This document shows positions 13,984 through 19,850 of a stretch of 29,419 nt of DNA, in pieces. Every line of letters begins with the position of its first letter. Position 1 is the first letter of the stretch. Position numbers and translations under genes: made by a program. This stretch comes from a virus, in IMG/VR virus record IMGVR_UViG_3300037175_000339, positions 1-29,419 of that record; one strand, 5' to 3'. The notes below the pieces were generated by a model. That model searched no databases, was not told the DNA's origin, and was given only the letters and a program-made list of their open reading frames with translations.

Positions 13984-14204
13984 AGCAGCATCCTCAGCGG
14001 GAACGCATGACAGCACTCGGCAGTCGGTTCCTGTTGCCGTTTCAGCTCGCCATCGAGCTCCGCCAGGTTCTGATCGCTCTTGACCGCCAGCCGCGGGATC
14101 AGGCAGTGGATCCGGATGCCACTTTCCGTTTCGCCCTCCCAGACGCGGCACTTGACCCCGTTGGCGATCACAATCCTGCTCGTGCTCTCAATCGTCATCT
14201 TCAT
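13980..14204 (-). CDS. Small early protein, unknown
   Basis: This 74-residue protein begins with 'MKMTIESTSRIVIANGVKCR' and continues 'VWEGETESGIRIHCLIPRLA', a compact beta pattern, then an acidic and glutamine-containing helix. The first ATG (14204) has GAGGAAGCC ahead of it. It is coupled to the next gene by ATGA. No family was recognised, but the 'VWEG.T..G....C.I.R' element recalls uncharacterised phage early proteins. Confidence 0.7.
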   Translation of the reverse strand: MKMTIESTSRIVIANGVKCRVWEGETESGIRIHCLIPRLAVKSDQNLAELDGELKRQQEPTAECCHAFPLRMLL

Positions 14205-14287
14205 GGCTTCCTCGTCAAACCGGATGCCGGCGATCCAGCTTGGTTCGCCGGCGCCCGTTGCTCTGGCGCGCTCTCCTCTCGCTGGAT

Positions 14288-14515
14288 TTAACTGCCTACT
14301 CTCGTCACAGCCGCTCGACCTCGGGCGTTGCGAACCACGGACGCCATCCTTTCGGCCAGCATCTCAATATCGCGCGCTTCGTCCGTGGTAATCTGTGCTT
14401 GCTCCGCTGTGTTGCACTCCGGCCGGCGGCGGGCTCGAACTCGCTGCCGGCGCAGGCTTGGCTTATTAAAGAACATCTCGTGCGACCCTTCGCTTCCCCA
14501 GTATTCGCCTTCCAC
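14288..14515 (-). CDS. Small early protein with GTG start
   Basis: The GTG at 14515 has an ideal ribosome site (AGGAGG, spacing 6). The 75 residues comprise a short N-terminal part ('MEGEYWGSEGSHEMFFNKPS'), an arginine cluster ('RRQRVRARRRP') and a helical C-terminal half ('ITTDEARDIEMLAERMASVV'). It overlaps the upstream gene by 50 bases. The basic patch next to an acidic helix is compatible with nucleic-acid or protein binding. The function is unknown. Confidence 0.55.
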   Translation of the reverse strand: MEGEYWGSEGSHEMFFNKPSLRRQRVRARRRPECNTAEQAQITTDEARDIEMLAERMASVVRNARGRAAVTRVGS

Positions 14516-14654
14516 TTCGCCTCCTGTTTTTCAACTGCGCTTCAAACGCTTTTACGGCCCGTCTGAGCCTTGGCTCATCGCGTGGTCCTTCCATGTCGAA
14601 CGTCGGATGACGCCATCCCCAGCCGCGTGTCTCCATCGCTTCTTCTCCTTCCAT
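14466..14654 (-). CDS. Small basic early protein
   Basis: This 62-residue frame begins at the ATG at 14654, which shares a base with the upstream TGA (TGATG); the in-frame ATG at 14636 has a better ribosome site (GGAG) and is a second option. The sequence 'METRGWGWRHPTFDMEGPRD' is followed by 'EPRLRRAVKAFEAQLKNRRR' and a basic tail that overlaps the next gene. This is the least certain member of the cassette. Confidence 0.45.
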   Translation of the reverse strand: MEGEEAMETRGWGWRHPTFDMEGPRDEPRLRRAVKAFEAQLKNRRRSGRRILGKRRVARDVL

Positions 14655-14944
14655 CAGTTCAGCCTCGCCAGCTCGGCTGCGCTGCGCCGCGCATGCAGTG
14701 TCTCCACCAGTGCGGAAACCACCCACAGCGCGTGGCGCCGCTGCTCCGTCAGGCGCTCATAGTCCAACGACAACGGTGTCCGCGCGTGCATCGTATCGTC
14801 GAAGCACAGCACGTGGGCGCAATCGGCGCATACCGCCATATCGCCGGGCACGATCTGGCGCTCGCCACCGCCTACGGTGGTGACCATATCCAGCGCCGCC
14901 CCGCAGTGCGGGCAGCGAGCGCGAAGATTGGCAGGGATGTTCAT
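14654..14944 (-). CDS. Zinc-ribbon early protein
   Basis: This 96-residue protein has 'LRARCPHCGAALDMVTTVGG' at residues 7-26 and a second pair 'MAVCADCAHVLCFDD' at about 36-50, giving a four-cysteine zinc ribbon. The C-terminal half is helical ('SLDYERLTEQRRHALWVVSA' then 'LVETLHARRSAAELARLN'). The ATG at 14944 overlaps the upstream stop (ATGA). Similar zinc-ribbon plus helix proteins are common in phage early regions, with no known function. Confidence 0.75.
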   Translation of the reverse strand: MNIPANLRARCPHCGAALDMVTTVGGGERQIVPGDMAVCADCAHVLCFDDTMHARTPLSLDYERLTEQRRHALWVVSALVETLHARRSAAELARLN

Positions 14945-15231
14945 AAGGCAATCTCCCTGGCGCGGGCACTCGCCTGGCGCAGACACTCGCGCGAGATTCG
15001 CATGCGCGCACTGGCCTTCTTTTGCGAGCGCCCGCATTGGTCCAAAGCTGCCGCCAGCAAATGGGCGCGGAAGATCGCCATCGACTCGCGGTAATCGAAG
15101 CCCTCGGCCAGCACCGCGCGCGCCGCCTTCAGCATGTCGCCCTTGACCAGGTAGCTGGGCTGGCGGGGAATCACCTTGAACTCGAGAATGGGTAACACTG
15201 CGCTGCCGGTCGCGGACGCTTGGGTGCTCAT
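14941..15231 (-). CDS. Fis-type helix-turn-helix early protein
   Basis: The ATG at 15231 overlaps the upstream stop (15228). The 96-residue product has an N-terminal helical region ('KGDMLKAARAVLAEGFDYRE') and a C-terminal segment at about 56-88 ('AHLLAAALDQCGRSQKKASA' followed by 'RMRISRECLRQ') whose spacing matches the Fis/NtrC-type DNA-binding helix pair (LxxALxxxxxxxxxAAxxLxIxRxxLR). It is thus a candidate transcription regulator of the early operon. The family assignment is by pattern only. Confidence 0.65.
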   Translation of the reverse strand: MSTQASATGSAVLPILEFKVIPRQPSYLVKGDMLKAARAVLAEGFDYRESMAIFRAHLLAAALDQCGRSQKKASARMRISRECLRQASARAREIAL

Positions 15232-15425
15232 GCGGCCTCCGGTCCGAGGTCTTCTTCCAGCGCCGCCAGCGGCCCAAAGCCTTCCTCGTAGTACTGCTTC
15301 CAGGTGGCGCGCTTGATCGGGCCGCCGCGATCGATGAGCTGCGCGGCGGCTTTGCATGAGAAGAAGAAATTCTCCACCGCCGTCTGCTCAAGCTGCATAC
15401 ACCATGCCGTGTAAGATTCAGCCAT
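15228..15425 (-). CDS. Small early protein, unknown
   Basis: From the ATG at 15425 (TGATG with the upstream stop, AGGAG before it) the product has 65 residues: 'MAESYTAWCMQLEQTAVENF' then 'FFSCKAAAQLIDRGGPIKRA' and an acidic end 'LAALEEDLGPEAA'. It appears fully helical, aromatic at its N-terminal end, and soluble. No family recognised. Confidence 0.7.
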   Translation of the reverse strand: MAESYTAWCMQLEQTAVENFFFSCKAAAQLIDRGGPIKRATWKQYYEEGFGPLAALEEDLGPEAA

Positions 15426-15817
15426 CACGCGCTCCTTTCGCCGGGATTTAGTTCCTTGAATCCCTCCGTTTCAGTGGGAGGCAAGGGGATCTCGGCTGCA
15501 AGAGGACGCCACCAGTGCAGGCGGAACGGAAAGTTTTTGAACCACGTCGATTGCAGTGGGTGGAACTGTATGACAGTCTCTTCGTCGTCCCAGAACCGGC
15601 TCTTGATGAAGCACATCTCCGGCCAGTTTGGGTAGCGGTTCCGCAAAGAGACGCTTACGTGGTCCCACGGACACTCGGCGTCGCCGAGAACCGCGCCCAC
15701 CAGCAGGTCGCGGCCACATGGGCCTGGGACAACGAACACTCCCTCTTGCTCGCCCGGGCGCGATGAGTAAACCCCGGAGAGAACACGGTACTTTTCCAGC
15801 TCAGCGGACAGCTTCAT
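15425..15817 (-). CDS. DUF7694-like phage protein
   Basis: This 130-residue protein contains 'CPWDHVSVSLRNRYPNWPEM', 'CFIKSRFWDDEETVIQFHPL' and 'NFPFRLHWWRPLAAEIPLPP'. This W-x-H-V-S-V-S ... P-x-W-x-E-M ... K-x-x-F ... I-Q-F-H-P ... L-H-x-W arrangement is the signature of a widespread phage family (DUF7694) with no known function, possibly related to small metal- or nucleotide-binding folds. The start at 15817 overlaps the upstream stop (TGATG). Confidence 0.82.
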   Translation of the reverse strand: MKLSAELEKYRVLSGVYSSRPGEQEGVFVVPGPCGRDLLVGAVLGDAECPWDHVSVSLRNRYPNWPEMCFIKSRFWDDEETVIQFHPLQSTWFKNFPFRLHWWRPLAAEIPLPPTETEGFKELNPGERSA

Positions 15818-16014
15818 CACGCACCCCTTTCGCTGGCACCAGGTGAGCGGCGCAACTGGCGGTCAATCTCAATCCGGCGCTTGACGGAGATGCGCAGCTT
15901 GCCAGATCCCGTGCAGGCATCGCAGATGCGCACCTTGTAAGTCACGCTCGGGTCGGGCTGCAGACCGGTTTCGTCGCAGGCGGGACAATGGAAGGAAAAG
16001 CACCGGTGCTTCAT
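15817..16014 (-). CDS. DnaJ-type zinc miniprotein
   Basis: This 65-residue protein begins 'MKHRCFSFHCPACDETGLQP' and continues 'YKVRICDACTGSGKLRISVK'. The two CxxCxxxG units (CPACDETG and CDACTGSG) are the DnaJ cysteine-rich repeat type, here only two units rather than four, giving one zinc site. A basic tail follows ('RRIEIDRQLRRSPGASERGA'). It could recruit host chaperone function or simply be a small zinc protein. The ATG at 16014 overlaps the upstream stop as ATGA. Confidence 0.75.
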   Translation of the reverse strand: MKHRCFSFHCPACDETGLQPDPSVTYKVRICDACTGSGKLRISVKRRIEIDRQLRRSPGASERGA

Positions 16015-16184
16015 CGCGCCCTCCACAGGACGATCGCCGTGATCACCAGCGACCAGAAGAGCACAAGGAAAATTGCCAAACCGATCCAGGCCATACGCAC
16101 GCGGCGAATGTCGAGATGTGACACGTTCTCCAAGCGCGTGTCCGCTTCTGTGAGCGCCGGCCGCCCGGCAATGCGAGTGTTCAT
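16011..16184 (-). CDS. 57-residue single-span membrane protein
   Basis: The ATG at 16184 overlaps the stop of the upstream gene (ATGA), and the TGA at 16011 overlaps the next start. Residues 1-30 are polar ('MNTRIAGRPALTEADTRLEN', 'VSHLDIRRVR'). Residues 31-53 form one hydrophobic span ('MAWIGLAIFLVLFWSLVITA'), and the protein ends with 'LWRAR'. It is a predicted inner-membrane protein with the N-terminus probably inside. Its role is unknown; superinfection exclusion is a common job for such genes, but nothing here proves it. Confidence 0.7.
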   Translation of the reverse strand: MNTRIAGRPALTEADTRLENVSHLDIRRVRMAWIGLAIFLVLFWSLVITAIVLWRAR

Positions 16185-16531
16185 CGCGCACCGCCTTCCG
16201 CACCGTCAAGGCAGAAGTGCTCGTGAAATTTATCCAGGTCGATGCGGTGCTCACGGCTGAACGTGTAGCCCATGCGGCCATCGACCAGAATGTAGATCAT
16301 CGTTGGGGCGTGCTCGATTTCCACCGGGCCAACCTCGACCGCTACGCGTCCCGTCCAGTATTTCAACTGCTTGATACACCGGCCCGGCAGCCGCGGGTGA
16401 ATGAACTTGGCTACCTCGGTGGTCGGTCTGGCTTTAGGCTTCGCGCTAAGTTCGGAGGGTACCGGCACTGGCTCGGGTTCCAGAAAGTCAAATAAGCCTG
16501 CGGAGGCTGGTGCTGCGTCGCGCCGCGTCAT
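16181..16531 (-). CDS. Early protein of unknown function
   Basis: From the ATG at 16531, which overlaps the upstream stop at 16528, the product has 116 residues. A proline-rich opening ('GLFDFLEPEPVPVPSELSAK') is followed by a compact domain: 'FIHPRLPGRCIKQLKYWTGR', 'VAVEVGPVEIEHAPTMIYIL', 'VDGRMGYTFSREHRIDLDKF'. This looks like a beta-sheet domain with a closing acidic helix. It is conserved-looking but not assigned. Confidence 0.7.
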   Translation of the reverse strand: MTRRDAAPASAGLFDFLEPEPVPVPSELSAKPKARPTTEVAKFIHPRLPGRCIKQLKYWTGRVAVEVGPVEIEHAPTMIYILVDGRMGYTFSREHRIDLDKFHEHFCLDGAEGGAR

Positions 16532-16773
16532 GAGGCACGCTCCGGGGCGCGGTCGGCACCGCACGGGCTGAGAGCAAATTCATTGCGTGCCAGCGCGGGG
16601 GTGCGCGAAATCCACTCCAGCGCCGTGACCAGCGCTTCGGCCAGCAGAACGCAAGCCAGCGCCGGAACAAGGAACGCGAGCCTGATCGTGCCGCCGATTG
16701 TTTGGCTTGCACCATTGAGCGTCTGCGTAAGCGCCGCGGTACTCTGGTTGAGAATTGCCTCGGGGGCCGTCAT
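16528..16773 (-). CDS. 81-residue membrane protein
   Basis: The ATG at 16773 overlaps the upstream stop at 16770 (ATGA). The product starts 'MTAPEAILNQSTAALTQTLN' and has a hydrophobic stretch of about 25 residues in the middle ('LAFLVPALACVLLAEALVTA'), followed by a polar C-terminus. One membrane span is predicted. Together with 16011-16184 it gives two single-span membrane proteins in the same cassette. Confidence 0.68.
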   Translation of the reverse strand: MTAPEAILNQSTAALTQTLNGASQTIGGTIRLAFLVPALACVLLAEALVTALEWISRTPALARNEFALSPCGADRAPERAS

Positions 16774-17174
16774 GACGCACCCCCGCCGGATTCGCCGTGC
16801 CCGCGCGCGCCGTGGGCGCACTCGCACCGCTTCACCTCTCCATCAATCTCGGCGGCGATGTTGTCGCAGTGCCCGCAATCTTCCATTGTGCACGGCAGGC
16901 AGATGGTTTCCCGCAGCGCTGGCGCGAGTTCGGGTTCGATGCAGCGGAACCCGGCCCGCGGCGAGAGGTACAACTTCACCACGCCACCGCTGGCCACAAA
17001 GCTGCAGATCCGGCCTCGGGTCAGGATCAGCAGCGCTTCGCTGGCGTGCGATTGCGCCGCGCCCTGGTAGTCGGTGACGCGCACCGGCAGTCCCTGCATT
17101 TCGGCGGCCGGTATTTTGTGTTCCGCCGCCGAACTTTTGCTTTTGTCTTTACCGCGCAGCACAGTGATTTTCAT
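16770..17174 (-). CDS. Cysteine-rich early protein
   Basis: This 134-residue protein begins 'MKITVLRGKDKSKSSAAEHK' and has a mixed beta middle ('GLPVRVTDYQGAAQSHASEA', 'LLILTRGRICSFVASGG'). The C-terminal third holds six cysteines ('ICLPCTMEDCGHCDNIAAEI', then 'KRCECAHG'), apparently one or two zinc sites. The ATG at 17174 overlaps the upstream stop. No family recognised. Confidence 0.72.
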   Translation of the reverse strand: MKITVLRGKDKSKSSAAEHKIPAAEMQGLPVRVTDYQGAAQSHASEALLILTRGRICSFVASGGVVKLYLSPRAGFRCIEPELAPALRETICLPCTMEDCGHCDNIAAEIDGEVKRCECAHGARGHGESGGGAS

Positions 17175-17371
17175 GCCGCACCGCCCACGGCCAATTTTTT
17201 GGTGGCCTCAACCGCCGCAGCGATCTTGTCCATATCGAGGGTGATCTTGCCTTCGGCGTGCAGCTCGCAGCGGGTCATCCAGAAGTCGCTCAGCTTGACG
17301 GCCGTCACCGAGACGCGCTTGCAGCGGAGATGTGAGCAGAGTCCGCTGATCACAATCAGCCGGGGCGTCAT
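17171..17371 (-). CDS. Small early protein, unknown
   Basis: The ATG at 17371 overlaps the upstream stop (ATGA). The 66-residue product is 'MTPRLIVISGLCSHLRCKRV' followed by 'SVTAVKLSDFWMTRCELHAE' and 'GKITLDMDKIAAAVEATKKL'. Three cysteines and a His in the first half might bind a metal ('CSHLRC'), and the C-terminus is a single helix. Nothing further can be said. Confidence 0.65.
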   Translation of the reverse strand: MTPRLIVISGLCSHLRCKRVSVTAVKLSDFWMTRCELHAEGKITLDMDKIAAAVEATKKLAVGGAA

Positions 17372-17682
17372 GCCGCACCGCCCTTGGCCAGAAAGCATTC
17401 AGTGCAGATCACGGGATTCTTGCCAGCCGCGATGATCCGCTGGCCGCTCGGCGCAATCCAGACTTCCTGCGAGCAGACGCCGCAGGTTGTTTTCGCTGAG
17501 CCCGTAATCCTGGACTGCATGTCGGCAGAGAAGCGCACTGGGTAACAAATGACAGGGCATTCGGAGGCGATGATGTCGGCTTCGGGGTGTACCTCGACTT
17601 CCAGCTTGCGGTCGAGTCCGAGGGCCTTCCCAAGATTAATGCGGAACGGTGCGAAGGTTTTCTCTACGCAGTCGGCGCTCAT
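17368..17682 (-). CDS. Zinc-knuckle early protein
   Basis: This 104-residue protein has a beta-rich first half ('LEVEVHPEADIIASECPVIC') and a C-terminal zinc ribbon: 'TTCGVCSQEVWIAPSGQR' and 'NPVICTECFLAKGG'. Note that 'CTECFLAKGG' resembles 'CPKCLAAKGG' in the plus-strand miniprotein at 19684-19845, so the two may share a small zinc module. Coupled by ATGA on both sides. Confidence 0.72.
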   Translation of the reverse strand: MSADCVEKTFAPFRINLGKALGLDRKLEVEVHPEADIIASECPVICYPVRFSADMQSRITGSAKTTCGVCSQEVWIAPSGQRIIAAGKNPVICTECFLAKGGAA

Positions 17683-17936
17683 AGAGCACCTTCCGCTCTG
17701 GTAATCGCCTGCTCGGCGACCAGCCCGAGAATCCGGACCTTCAGTAGCAGCGCGCCGTCGAGATCCGGAACGGCGCGGAGAAGCAGAACGAGTTCCCTGG
17801 TGCGCAGGGCGACATCGTAAAGCTCAAGCGCCGCCAGTTTCAGGCTCTGCACGGTGGGACAATTGGGTTGGGCTGGAGGGGTTTCGGGCGGGAGTTGTAC
17901 TTGTTCGATCGAAGGCGTTCGGTTTTCGGTGATCAC
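17679..17936 (-). CDS. First gene of the early cassette, unknown
   Basis: This 85-residue protein starts at a GTG (17936). A proline- and glutamine-rich opening ('MITENRTPSIEQVQLPPETP') is followed by a helical body ('LAALELYDVALRTRELVLLL', 'LLLKVRILGLVAEQAITRAE'). Its ribosome site (GGGAG) lies in the loop, and its start codon in the 3' arm, of the hairpin at 17934-17958. As the promoter-proximal gene of a coupled series, its translation could set expression of the genes that follow. Confidence 0.65.
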   Translation of the reverse strand: MITENRTPSIEQVQLPPETPPAQPNCPTVQSLKLAALELYDVALRTRELVLLLRAVPDLDGALLLKVRILGLVAEQAITRAEGAL

Positions 17937-17958
17937 TGGATTCTCCCAAAGTCCAGTG
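17934..17958 (-). promoter_or_regulatory. Hairpin holding ribosome site and start codon of the first early gene
   Basis: On the minus strand the arms CACTGGA and TCCAGTG pair perfectly (7 bp) around an 11-base loop containing GGGAG. The last three bases of the 3' arm are the GTG start at 17936. The geometry would hide the start codon until the helix is opened. Confidence 0.55.
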
Positions 17959-17977
17959 CCGGTACCGAAATTTGAGA

Positions 17978-18008
17978 AGAGGCTCTTCGCTTAGCAGGTT
18001 AGAGGCTC
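17978..18008. repeat. Direct repeat AGAGGCTC beside the attP candidate
   Basis: AGAGGCTC is found at 17978-17985 and at 18001-18008. The similarity continues more loosely (TTCGCTTAGCAGG versus GCCTTAGAAGG), so about 20 bases look tandemly duplicated, with the second copy entering the tRNA-like segment. These are candidates for integrase arm or core sites. Confidence 0.5.
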
Positions 18009-18010
18009 GC

Positions 18011-18050
18011 CTTAGAAGGCAGATGCTCTATCCAACTGAGCTACGCTCCC
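18011..18050 (-). other. 5' half of tRNA-Arg(TCT): probable attP core
   Basis: The minus strand from 18050 reads as a standard tRNA start: acceptor GGGAGCG, TA, D-stem GCTC with loop AGTTGGATA and GAGC, then A, stem TCTGC and anticodon loop CTTCTAA (anticodon TCT, Arg). After the loop the match stops: no 3' anticodon arm, T-arm or CGCTCCC acceptor strand follows. A truncated tRNA beside a tyrosine recombinase gene is the usual sign of an attachment site. The segment also supplies the TAG stop of the upstream gene (18041-18043). Confidence 0.75.
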
Positions 18051-18463
18051 GCAGAGGTTCCCGCGACAACAGAAGAGGCACTATCCAAAATCGGTCCAAC
18101 ACTGGCGCGTTTTTTGCTCGGCCCTGATAAGTTGGGCTCTGCGGCCATGGCGCTCGCTTTGAGCGCGAGGTTCTTGACGCGTGTTGCACGGGCTCTCTTT
18201 GCAAACTCGCAAAGCTGCTCATGCGTGTATTTTGCCGCCCGCGCCGGGCCACCAACCAGACCGGCCTTGCGCTTCGGCGTCATTTCTTTTACCACCACCG
18301 GCCTAGGGCGTCTTTTGCTTGAACGGAGAAATTGGGTGCGGTCCCAGTTCGGGCTTCTGCATTTATTGCTCGCACACTTCAAGGGCGGCGCCGACTTGTG
18401 CGGGTGCCAGGTGTATCCGCAGACCAAGCAAGTGCGAACCGGAAGCTGAACGTCTTCGGCCAT
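18041..18463 (-). CDS. Zinc-site basic protein ending in the attP candidate
   Basis: From the ATG at 18463 the product has 140 residues. The N-terminal part carries a zinc element ('RTCLVCGYTWHPHKSAPPLK', 'CASNKCRSPNWDR': Cys-x2-Cys, His, then Cys-x4-Cys). A very basic middle ('RSSKRRPRPVVVKEMTPKRK') and a helical part ('KYTHEQLCEFAKRARATRVK') follow. It could bind DNA or RNA and, being next to integrase and attP, might be a recombination accessory. The last codons and stop lie within the tRNA-derived segment, so integration would change its C-terminus. Confidence 0.68.
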   Translation of the reverse strand: MAEDVQLPVRTCLVCGYTWHPHKSAPPLKCASNKCRSPNWDRTQFLRSSKRRPRPVVVKEMTPKRKAGLVGGPARAAKYTHEQLCEFAKRARATRVKNLALKASAMAAEPNLSGPSKKRASVGPILDSASSVVAGTSAGA

Positions 18464-18524
18464 AGCAGCCCCAGTTGTACAGCGCAACTTCGTTCTTGTC
18501 AAGACTTGTTTTTCCGCGCGAGTC

Positions 18525-19607
18525 TTACAAATTCCCGGCGATAGAGCTTCTTTCGTCCGCCGCAACCGATGCCGGAGGCTTCTTTTCCAGCTTCAGTTCG
18601 AGCTTCGCAGTGGCTTCGGACTTCGGCCTCATGCGGATGTGCGAGTAGCGTTTCTTCATCCGCGAGCTGATCGCGTGACCGGCCATCTCCTCGATGGTCT
18701 GCTCGCTCACCTCCGGATCTTCCATCAGTTTTGTCAGGCAGTGGTGGCGCAGGTCGTACATGCGCAGCGTCGGCATCCCGGCCTTCGCGCGCAGGCTTCC
18801 CCAGGCTTTCTTCCACGAGCCCATCGGCTTCCATGGGTCGTACGGCGTCGACCGCGCCCGGCCCGGCAACAGGAAGTGCTCAGGATCGGGCTCCAATTTG
18901 CGCCGCCGGATGATTTTGAAGTATCGCTTCAATAGTTGTCCTGCCGCCCACTGCGACGAGGCGTTGAGCGGCACGATGCGTTCGCGGTGTCCGTTCTTCA
19001 GGCCATCGCGCACCCGCAAAGTTCCCATCGGCGCGCCGGCGCACTCGCCCAGGGTAATGTCGTTGACGTGCAGATGCGAGATCTCAGATGGACCCGCCGT
19101 GGTCGTCGCTGTCAGGATCGAGCAGAGATATGCCACGCGCCAGCGGGGCTCGGTTGAGGCGATCTCAAACAGGAGCTGCTCGGCCGAGGGCTCCATCGCC
19201 TGGCCCACCGTCGGCGCGCCTACCTTCAGTGGCTGGTAGAATTTTGCCACTTCGTTCCACAGTCCGGCACGGGCAAGGATCTGTTTGACCGTGTTCAGTT
19301 CATGATTGATGCAGTTTGGTCCAGCCGTTTCCGAGCGCTCGGCGACGTAGGCCTGCAGGTGTCCCGCGTGGATCTCATCGAGCCGCAACTCGCCGAAGAA
19401 CCTATCCAGCATCCGGATGTAGTACTCGTAATCGGTGAACGTCTTGTGCGCGATCGCCGTCTCATGTTCCTTGAGCCAGATGGGCGCGGCCTCGCCGAAC
19501 TGCATGCGGCCAAGCACCAGCGGTTCGCGGATGCGGTCGAGGAGTTCGATGCAGGCGGGGCAGTCATGGTGATTTGCGGTGTGGAGGAGCACTGGACGAA
19601 GTTGCAT
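18525..19607 (-). CDS. int: Tyrosine recombinase / phage integrase with atypical active site
   Basis: This 360-residue protein has an N-terminal segment with a possible zinc site ('HHDCPAC'), a SAM-like core-binding domain (about 37-125) and a catalytic domain (about 140-325). Visible catalytic positions are the beta-hairpin Lys204 ('DGLKNGHRERIVPL'), Arg287 in 'MYDLRHH', His311 in 'EEMAGHAISSR' and the nucleophile Tyr321 in 'KKRYSHIR'. The first catalytic Arg, normally in 'TGLRxxE', is replaced ('TTTAGPSEISHL', Gly172 or Pro173), and the His of HxxR is Tyr284. It is encoded divergently from the plus-strand gene at 19684 and lies 475 bases from the tRNA-type attP. Confidence 0.9.
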   Translation of the reverse strand: MQLRPVLLHTANHHDCPACIELLDRIREPLVLGRMQFGEAAPIWLKEHETAIAHKTFTDYEYYIRMLDRFFGELRLDEIHAGHLQAYVAERSETAGPNCINHELNTVKQILARAGLWNEVAKFYQPLKVGAPTVGQAMEPSAEQLLFEIASTEPRWRVAYLCSILTATTTAGPSEISHLHVNDITLGECAGAPMGTLRVRDGLKNGHRERIVPLNASSQWAAGQLLKRYFKIIRRRKLEPDPEHFLLPGRARSTPYDPWKPMGSWKKAWGSLRAKAGMPTLRMYDLRHHCLTKLMEDPEVSEQTIEEMAGHAISSRMKKRYSHIRMRPKSEATAKLELKLEKKPPASVAADERSSIAGNL

Positions 19608-19638
19608 GACTGCGCGATACTAAAAGGCAGCGGTGGCT

Positions 19639-19666
19639 TTTTCAACTTACGTTGGTAACTTGAAAA
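19639..19666. promoter_or_regulatory. Near-perfect 28 bp dyad between int and a divergent gene
   Basis: The arms TTTTCAACTTAC and GTAACTTGAAAA are inverted copies except for one position, around the 4-base centre GTTG. It lies in the 76-base gap between two divergent starts (19607 minus, 19684 plus), a standard place for an operator controlling a switch. Confidence 0.6.
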
Positions 19667-19683
19667 CAGGGAAGGTGAGTGCG

Positions 19684-19845
19684 ATGGGGGAAAAAACCGC
19701 GACCTGCGCCGTGCATACAGACACCGAGCTGGTCTGCCCGAAATGCCTTGCGGCAAAGGGCGGCGAGACGACGGCTGAGAAACACGCGGAAAAGTTGAGC
19801 AGCTGGGGAAAGCTGGGGGGAAGGCCAAGGAAGAAGAAGGCGTAA
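19684..19845 (+). CDS. 53-residue zinc-knuckle protein with basic tail, divergent from integrase
   Basis: This is one of only two supported plus-strand genes. The ATG at 19684 has a good ribosome site (GGAAGG). The product 'MGEKTATCAVHTDTELVCPK', 'CLAAKGGETTAEKHAEKLSS', 'WGKLGGRPRKKKA' has Cys8/His11 and Cys18/Cys21 as a possible single zinc site, a short helix and an AT-hook-like 'GGRPRKKK' end. Small, basic, divergent from int across a dyad: this fits a directionality factor or regulator, but that is inference. A 13 bp hairpin (19851-19887) follows its stop. Confidence 0.7.
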   Translation: MGEKTATCAVHTDTELVCPKCLAAKGGETTAEKHAEKLSSWGKLGGRPRKKKA

Positions 19846-19850
19846 AAGGC

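Noticed and set aside
17960-18050. Complete phage-encoded tRNA
   Set aside because: Acceptor, D-arm and anticodon loop are present, but the 3' side of the anticodon stem, T-arm and 3' acceptor strand are missing.
18499-18834. Charged Asp/Gly/Arg-rich minus-strand frame inside integrase
   Set aside because: It is an alternative frame of the integrase C-terminal region and has no independent support.
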